A stretch of 37,657 nt of DNA from Acanthamoeba lenticulata (taxonomy: Eukaryota > Discosea > Longamoebia > Acanthamoebidae), in the NCBI GenBank assembly GCA_002179805.1, contig NAVB01000578.1, positions 1-37,657 of the forward strand, in the 5' to 3' direction. The position numbers were made by a program, and so were the translations under genes. The notes under the pieces were generated by a model, which was not told the DNA's origin, made no database searches, and was given only the letters and a program-made list of their open reading frames with translations. Of the stretch, positions 32,157 through 37,657 are shown piece after piece. Each line of letters opens with the position of its first letter. Position 1 is the first letter of the stretch.

Positions 32157-32552
32157 CTAGAAGCTGAGGAAGCTGAAGGGGGCGAGGGACGAGGCGGAGG
32201 AGGTCCACTCGGCGTAGCCGATGAAGGAGACCGGGGTGGTGGTGGGCACAACGGTGGGGATCACGGTGGGGATGGTGGTGATGCGGACCACACCAGGGTT
32301 CAACTGCGCTCACGCAATCAAAACAACCCAACCAATCAGCTTCATGTCCACGTGGGTCGTGATGGTTTAGCAACGTACGTTGTTGTTCTGCTGAACGGTC
32401 TTGGTGGAGGTGACGGTAATGGTCTTGGTCACGTTGGTGCCGGGCGAGGCGACGAGACCGGCGGCGGTGGCACCGACCACGGTGGCCGAGTCGTTGGCAA
32501 AGACGAGAGCGAGGCCCAGGAGGAAGAAGGCGAGCACGGCGACGAACTTCAT
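32157..32552 (-). CDS. Small secreted protein, PF[SK]F-tail family (member 2)
   Basis: Two exons, 32379-32552 and 32157-32303 (phase 0, GTACGT donor); 106 aa. Signal peptide MKFVAVLAFFLLGLALVFA, then a short Thr/Val-rich mature chain (NVTKTITVTSTKTVQQNN, with one NVT glycosylation sequon). The second exon TTIPTVIPTVVPTTTPV leads into FIGYAEWTSSASSLAPFSFL at the C-terminus. Closest to the next gene (33111-33493), with which it shares TTIPTVIPT, TPV-[FY]-IG-[FY]-AE and the tail, so the two are probably a tandem duplication. No TM besides the signal. Function unknown. Confidence 0.85.
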
Positions 32553-33110
32553 GTTGCAGTTGAGGTTGATGAGTTGAAGGGAGGAGATGGGTGGTAGAGG
32601 GCGCTGGAGTCTTTGCGAGTCGGCTTTTGTTGGTGATGAAAACGAGGCTGAGGCACTGCAGTTTTTAAGGGCTGCCGAGGCACCGGCCAATGGCGACTTT
32701 CCGCCCAGTTCGTAGCAAGGAGATGACGGAAAACTTGGCGAATTTTGGGTCGGTTGAGTGTTACCCCGCCAATGGACCAATTTTCGCCAGGAATGACCTC
32801 TTTACCCTTTGCATCCGGTCCCTCCCCCACAGAACGTCTTCGCCTGCAGCTGTTCACGGCATGGATGCGTGCGACACATGGACAAATAGCACGCCCAACC
32901 ACCACCTTTTGCCTCGAATTCTCCCCCGTGCTCTGCCAATCAGAGGCAACTGTTTGAACAGTGCACAACACTGTGATGATTTCTACTGTAAGTGCTGTGA
33001 GAGTGTCACGTTAGGTCACGTGAAGCAGTTTATTGAAGAGTGAAAATGCCCCGTTTGTGGTGTTCTAGAGTGAGAACCAGGGAGCTAAATCAAAAAAGTC
33101 TAGACGCTCA
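32553..33110. promoter_or_regulatory. Intergenic region with TATA-like box at 32662-32668
   Basis: 558 nt with no supportable gene. On the minus strand TTAAAAA (32662-32668) lies 110 nt before the ATG of the gene ending at 32157. Two CCAAT-type ATTGGC elements lie further upstream (about 32687 and 32768). Confidence 0.45.
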
Positions 33111-33493
33111 TCACCAGAAGCTGAAAGGGGTAAGGCTGGAGGCCGACGACTCGGCAAAGCCGATGTAGGCCACGGGCGTCCTCACGGCAAGCATGGTGGG
33201 GATGACCGTTGGAATGGTGGTCGTGAACACCACCGCCTGCGCCGCCTGTGTTTGTTTTGTCACGCGAAGTTGATGAGCCTCAACCAAGCACAAAGACTGG
33301 GCTGAAGACCACGCACGTTAACGGTCGGCTGCTGGGCGGTCTGCTGGGTGATGGTGATCGTCTTCTGGGTCTCGGCGACCGCAACCGCAGTGGTCTGCGC
33401 GGTGGCGCCTACGATCACGGTTCCATCTTTGCCGTCGGCGACGGCCATGCTCAGGCCGAGAAGGAACAGCGCGAAGAGGGCGAAGAACTTCAT
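33111..33493 (-). CDS. Small secreted protein, PF[SK]F-tail family (member 3)
   Basis: Two exons, 33317-33493 and 33111-33245 (phase 0, GTGCGT donor); 103 aa. An acceptor 9 nt further in (exon end 33236) is also possible and would only drop AAQ. Signal peptide MKFFALFALFLLGLSMAVA; mature part with Thr/Gln stretches (ETQKTITITQQTAQQPTVN); second exon VVFTTTIPTVIPTMLAVRTP, then YIGFAESSASSLTPFSFW at the C-terminus. Sister of the gene at 32157-32552. No membrane anchor visible. Confidence 0.85.
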
Positions 33494-33880
33494 GGTGGAG
33501 TCGTTGGAAGCGAGGGTGGTGCAGAAGAGAGCGCGTTGAGTGAGCGGCCAAGGCAAGTTGTTGATGATATAGAGTGCTTCTTGGGGCCTACAATTTATGG
33601 AGGGCACGTTCATCCTGTCGGTCCACGAGCGGCCCAAACCTGGCCGCCTGTGGCGAGACTTGTTGGGGAAATAGCGAATGGCGCTGCATACTTGAAGGAT
33701 GGCCTCTAGTTGAGGGTCGTGATCTGCTCTGCTTGTTCTGTGGACAGCAGTTGTGTTTGGGAATTCAAAAGTTTTACTAAAAAGAATGGTTTGTTCAACA
33801 CTGATTTTCATGATCGTGTGAAAGGGACAGATCTCTATCTATCCAGAAGAGGCACAGCACGCGCTGTTCCCGTCCTCGCT
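33494..33880. promoter_or_regulatory. Intergenic region with TATA-like box at 33592-33599
   Basis: 387 nt, no gene supported. CATAAATT on the minus strand lies 99 nt before the ATG at 33493. It is flanked by a GGCCC-type element at about 33583-33589. Confidence 0.45.
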
Positions 33881-34236
33881 CTAGAAGAACTTGAAGGGCG
33901 TAAGGCCAGAGGCAGCCGAGGTGTCGTACGAGTAGATCACCTTGTAGTAGGTCGGGGCGGTGGTGGCCACGACGACGGGCGTGGTCTGTGGTTAAAACAC
34001 AAGTGGAAGTGAGCAAGAGCGCAGCGCCGGTCGAGTTTGCGATTCACTTGTGTGGAAGGAACGAGACGTACAGTAACGACAACGACGGGGGTGGCGGTCA
34101 CCACGACCACCGAGCTGACGGCCGGGGAGGCAGAAGCCGAGGGCGAGGGCGAGTTAGAGGGCGAGGGCGACGTCGACTGACCGAACACCAGGGCGAGGCC
34201 AAGAACGAAGAGAGCGAAGACAGCGAAGAACTTCAT
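33881..34236 (-). CDS. Small secreted protein, PF[SK]F-tail family (member 4)
   Basis: Two exons, 34072-34236 and 33881-33985 (phase 0, GTACGT donor); 89 aa, the shortest member. Signal peptide MKFFAVFALFVLGLALVFGQ, then [20 protein letters not shown], a short Ser-Pro tract like the stalk of the membrane protein genes at 20 kb. Val/Thr-rich strands (VVVVTATPVVVVT) follow, then the second exon TTPVVVATTAPTYYKVIYSY, ending DTSAASGLTPFKFF. The first half of the signal peptide is nearly the same as in member 3. Confidence 0.86.
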
Positions 34237-34868
34237 GATGAGGGTAGGAGTTGAGGAGAGTAGTTTGGAGTAAAGGGCCTTGTGTTGGCTGCTGTTGTCG
34301 ATTGTCGAGTTGATGAATGGACAAACACAGGGACCTCTAGTTTTTATCATCGGCCGAGGTGGGTCGGCAGCGGCCAAGTCGGTCCCCAAACGAGCGAGGA
34401 TCGCGAGAAATATGGGATGAAGCGGGCTTGTTGCGGGCCCACACGATTGGTGCTGGACAAAGTCCGGGCGAAAAAGGCCACCTTTCATAGGGGAACGCCG
34501 GCGAAATTTCCTACTGTCCATTAAGCCAGGTTACAGGGCAATCGCTCCCGTGGTACACCTCCCCCAGGCGAACGCAGCCGAACGCGCCCAGACCGTGGCC
34601 TATGAAGTGACCGCTTCCATGGTCAATTGACGTGGATGGCTAGCTGTCCGAGACCGCAGATGGATGACAACTGGCAAGAAGTACTCTTATCACCAGAATC
34701 TAAAGTAAGATGATCTGTTAACATGAAAGCAACGCGAACAGCGTAGGACACAAGTGTAAAGTGAAAGATAAAAGTGGTTTATTGCTGCAACGGCATCGAT
34801 CTCAAAAAAATGGCGACCTAGCACCCGACAAAGTTGCGCAAAGTGGAGCACGAGCGAGAATCCTCGGC
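34237..34868. promoter_or_regulatory. Intergenic region with TATA-like box at 34341-34348
   Basis: 632 nt, the longest spacer of the cluster, with no supportable gene. GATAAAAA on the minus strand lies 105 nt before the ATG at 34236, preceded by GGCCGAT. The far end (34680-34868) is more AT-rich and forms the 3' flank of the next gene. Confidence 0.45.
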
Positions 34869-35495
34869 TTAGAAGAACTTGAACGGCGAGAGGCCAGACG
34901 CCGACGACGAGTCCGTAGAGACGAAGAGGACGGGCTGCTGGGTGGCCTGGCCGGAAGAGACGGTGATGGTGGTAGGGGCGGCAGTCACGATCGACACAGG
35001 CAGGGCCTACAAGAACAATGCCGTACGTCAGCTTCATCAGATCCTACTTATCGGTCGCAAGCAGCGGACAACGTACGGTGACCACGGGAGAGGTGGCGAC
35101 GACGACGGGCGAGACCTGAACCACGGTCACGGTGGGCGACTGCAGCATGATTGGAGCGAGATCAGAGCGTGCCCCCAAGACTGAGCGTGAGCAACGAGAG
35201 AGCGTACCGAGACGGCCACAACAACGGGGGAGACGGTCACAGTCGAGGTGGTAGTGGAAGTGGTGCTTGTGGTGGTGGAGCTGGAGCTGTCGTCGTTGTT
35301 GTCGCTGTTCGTGGTGGCGGAGGCCGAGTTGTCATCAGCAGAGGCCGAGGCTTCGTTGTCGCCAGCATTGGCCGACACGGAGAGGTCGTCAAGGTCGGCA
35401 GACACGCCGAGACCACCGACGTCGATATCGACGTCCTGGGCGAAGACGAGGCACAGACCGAGCAGGAAGAAGGCGAGAGCGAAAGCGAGCTTCAT
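34869..35495 (-). CDS. Small secreted protein, PF[SK]F-tail family (member 5)
   Basis: Three exons, 35208-35495, 35077-35139 and 34869-35006, all phase 0; 162 aa. Signal peptide MKLAFALAFFLLGLCLVFAQ. The mature N-terminus LGVSADLDDLSVSANAGDN is clearly related to that of the gene at 4939-5642. An acidic Ser/Asn/Asp stretch (about 50-70), Ser/Thr repeats (STTTSTTSTTTSTVTVSPVV) and Val-rich repeats (SPTVTVV, SPVVVA) follow. The last exon has FVSTDSSSASGLSPFKFF at the C-terminus. The extra middle exon of 63 nt repeats the SPVVV theme, which suggests growth by exon duplication. Confidence 0.85.
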
Positions 35496-35901
35496 TGTTG
35501 AGGAGTTGAGGTGGAAGTAAAGCGATGATCAAGTTCTTAGAGCTCGAGTGTTTGAGAGCCAGGCAGAGGAGTTCGGTGATGATAAAGGACCGGAAAGCAG
35601 GTCCATTTGTACCAGGACCGGAGGCCCATGCCAGTCTGGTCCGCCACCAACCGAGAAGGGCTTGAGAGAAATTTCGGGTGGAGTTGGGCGGCCACTGGTC
35701 AATTGGAAATTTGTTGCCCTGTCAGGCTGATCAAGACCCGAAACTTGAGACCTCTTTCCCTCTCCTCTACTCGAGTCCCTGGGTCGGACTGGGCTCGCTG
35801 GGCCGGTTGTGGTTCACACAGCAATTGAAATTGGGCAAGAGAGCAAAACGGATTAAAACTGAACCAATCAAAAACAGAGGGATAAAAAGCCCATGTGGCG
35901 A
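35496..35901. promoter_or_regulatory. Intergenic region with weak TATA-like box at 35604-35611
   Basis: 406 nt without a gene. TACAAATG on the minus strand lies 109 nt before the ATG at 35495, the same spacing as in the paralogues although the box itself is degenerate. Confidence 0.35.
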
Positions 35902-36277
35902 TCAGAAGAGCTTGAACGGCACCAATCCTGACGCAGCTGAGGTCGCATAGACGTAGAGAACCGCCACTGGGCTGGAAGCGGTAGTCGTGGTGGTCGTGGC
36001 AACAGGGGTCTGCCAAAAACGAAAGAGTGGTAAGCATTCAATTGCTGGTCAAACCAGTTCATGGAGTTGTAGGTGCCTCGACCACAGTGACGTTGGACAC
36101 CACGACGGTGGAGTTCGGCGAGGCAGAGGCCGACGGCGAAGCAGCAGCCGACGGCGAAGGGGACACGGACACAGCGGTGACCGTGGCGTTGACGGAAACC
36201 ACAATGGTGCTGTTCTGGCTCATGGCCTGGGCCAGGAGCATGCAAAGGAACAGAGCCACTGTGAGGATGGTCTTCAT
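35902..36277 (-). CDS. Small secreted protein, PF[SK]F-tail family (member 6)
   Basis: Two exons, about 36086-36277 and 35902-36009; 99 aa. The acceptor is clear, but the donor (GTGGTC) is poor; it was chosen because it joins NVT to TPVATTTTTT in phase 0, as in member 4. Signal peptide MKTILTVALFLCMLLAQAMS. Mature chain with three Asn sequons (NST, NAT, NST) and the tract [20 protein letters not shown]-terminus YVYATSAASGLVPFKLF. The start at 36277 is preferred to an in-frame upstream Met because it begins the signal peptide. Confidence 0.8.
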
Positions 36278-36347
36278 CTTGGAGCTAAACTGGTTGGTTG
36301 TAGAAGTGATTGAGGTCAATGAATTGGGAAAGCCCTCATCATCCCCA

Positions 36348-36354
36348 CTTTATA
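36348..36354 (-). promoter_or_regulatory. TATA box of the 35902-36277 gene
   Basis: TATAAAG on the minus strand, 71 nt before the ATG, preceded by AGGGCCAAC. Confidence 0.5.
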
Positions 36355-36744
36355 GTTGGCCCTAGAAGGATATGGCCACCTAGCGGACGACCTTCGAAAG
36401 AAAAGGGGATATTCTCTTCATGTGGCCCGCAAGAGGCCCCGCAGCCTCAAGCCTTGCTGCTCTGCCCTATTTTATTTATTTTTTTAATTCTAGGCTGACG
36501 TGGCGTGAACGTCGCAGTCACCTTAAGAAAAGCTGGCTTGTCACGATCTTCAGCTGATGAACCTCAGGGAGCAGTCAAAGAGACTATCGCGCGATAGCGG
36601 TCGAAGTCCCTCTTGCGTTGGCCTCGGAATCTCACTATGACGTGTGGGTGAAAGGCACAGGCGCTCCATCCACACAGGCCCCTGTAGCCGGGCGAGCTCT
36701 GTCTTCTCCTCAACCTACTGAGAACAACACTGAACCCTCGAGAG
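36355..36744. other. Divergent intergenic region
   Basis: 390 nt between the TATA box of the minus-strand member and the start of the plus-strand gene. Contains a short T/A-rich stretch (about 36468-36490). No gene and no clear plus-strand TATA seen. Confidence 0.3.
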
Positions 36745-37398
36745 ATGAAGTACTCCTGGATCTACGCCCTGCTTTTGGTTGCCCTTTTGCCTACATCGCT
36801 TGTAGCCCAAAACGTGACCATCACCACTCCCACCACCACTGTCGTACGTTTTCTACTCCAGCCAAGGATCCTTCGTTCGCCAAGTTGACTTGGGCTTGAT
36901 CAGGTTGCGGTCGCGACAACAACGGCTTTGCCCTCCACCGTCGTGTTGGCTTCCGCAACTCCTGTCCTCTCGCCCACGCTGTCGCCGTCGACCGTGGTTG
37001 TGGTCTCGCCCTCGCCGTCCACTGTGGTGACAGTGACCTCGCCCACGCCAAACACCTCGCCGTCGACCGTGGTTGTGGTCTCGCCCTCGCCGTCGCCCGT
37101 CTCCACCATCTCGCCCTCCACGGTGGTCGTCGTATCGCCAGAGAGCTCGCCATCCACCGTCGTGGCTGCTTCGGTTTCGCCCTCGACAGTCGTCTTCGTG
37201 TCGCCCACGCCCTCGACAGTCGTCTTCGTGTCGCCCACGCCCTCCAACATCCCAACCGAGGTATGTCACGTCATGCCAAGTTTATGCTTCTGAGTGCTCG
37301 CTGACCTGAACCTGCAACAGGTGAATGTAACGGTGCAAAGTTCGACAGCTTCGCACGTGTGGTCCCCCCTGCTGGAGCTCCTTCGCCTAACGTACTGA
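36745..37398 (+). CDS. Secreted Ser/Pro/Val-repeat protein, divergent cluster member
   Basis: Three exons, 36745-36843, 36904-37260 and 37321-37398, all phase 0 with GTACGT/GTATGT donors; 177 aa. Signal peptide MKYSWIYALLLVALLPTSLVA, then QNVTITTPTTTV, which resembles the start of member 6 (QNSTIVV). The second exon is built of about nine units of SPSTVVVVSP type. The third exon gives VNVTVQSSTASHVWSPLLEL and ends LTY. That end could be a diverged form of the S-x-A-S-x-L-x-P-F tail, but the PF[SK]F core is absent. The last exon frame is the only phase-consistent one without an early stop; a different acceptor is possible. Confidence 0.75.
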
Positions 37399-37488
37399 CA
37401 TGAGGCTCTGTTGGTTACTGGAAGAAGATTTGAAAAGGGAGGCATTGCCCGCGCGTGATTGGGCAAGGGTCCTCATGAAAAAAAAAAC

Positions 37489-37494
37489 AATAAA
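37489..37494 (+). terminator. Polyadenylation signal of the 36745-37398 gene
   Basis: AATAAA about 90 nt after the stop, within an A-rich run; a second AATAAA follows at about 37508. Confidence 0.45.
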
Positions 37495-37657
37495 AGAAAA
37501 GAAAACAATAAAAAGGGCACGTTACTTCAAGGAGAGGAAGAGCACGGGGAGATGAAAGGTCGGGCCAAAGCGAGTCTCGACAAGGACCTCTTTGCAGTAC
37601 TGCTCTCCTCCTAAACCACTCACTTCCCTCATCTTTCCCTCAAGATTAAAGTTTTTT

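Noticed and set aside
32157..36277. GPI anchoring of the small secreted proteins
   Set aside because: The C-termini are short and polar with two to four Phe/Leu residues, without the hydrophobic stretch of 12 or more residues needed for GPI transfer.
1..37657. CRISPR arrays, insertion sequences, transposase or viral genes
   Set aside because: None seen; the only repeats are coding low complexity, simple repeats and the paralogous exon block.

Overview
The window looks like nuclear DNA of a free-living amoebozoan, most probably Acanthamoeba or a close relative. The reasons are GC-rich exons, many short spliceosomal introns (about 50-150 nt, donors mostly GTGCG or GTACG), AT-rich 3' flanks, no bacterial operon signals, and typical eukaryotic genes (eIF5A, Arp2/3 subunit, Tudor-SN, a nuclear tRNA-Ser). 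The species is an inference from style and gene content, not from a database match. All exon models were deduced by hand from reading frame, GT-AG sites, phase and family similarity. For every gene except the first, the exon lengths sum to an open frame.

Layout. 1-3083 (+): 3' part of a gene for a degenerate Rho-like GTPase joined to leucine-rich repeats and a SAM domain. 3235-4853 (-): ribokinase. 4939-5642 (-): first member of a small secreted Ser/Thr/Ala-rich protein family. 6106-6983 (-): an unrecognised two-pass membrane protein. 7158-8823 (-): Golgin A7/Erf4-type palmitoyltransferase partner with a long disordered tail. 9303-10381 (+): half-size drug/metabolite-transporter-like membrane protein. 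10689-14347 (-): Tudor-SN. 14972-15518 (+): eIF5A. 15757-17116 (-): ARPC1. 17314-19353 (+): NCOA5-like RNA-binding protein. 19747-24812 (-): three related type I membrane proteins, two sharing an ectodomain and one lacking it. 25025-25106 (+): tRNA-Ser(CGA). 25213-29805 (+): large ankyrin/SPRY/LRR protein. 29931-31897 (-): F-box protein with an arrestin-like body. 32157-37398: six more small secreted proteins, five on the minus strand in tandem and a more divergent one on the plus strand.

The housekeeping block (ribokinase to NCOA5-like) is an ordinary mixture of unrelated functions. The accessory part is 19.7-24.8 kb and 32-37.4 kb plus 4.9-5.6 kb, where duplicated genes encode cell-surface or secreted proteins. 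The most interesting signal is a family of short secreted proteins that differ almost everywhere except for a signal peptide, a phase-0 intron position and a conserved extreme C-terminus of the form S-[AS]-A-S-[SG]-L-x-P-F-[SK]-[FL]. Six of the seven members have it. Most members also have a TATA-like box about 100-110 nt before the start codon. A secreted matrix, coat or cyst-wall role is possible but is not shown by the sequence.
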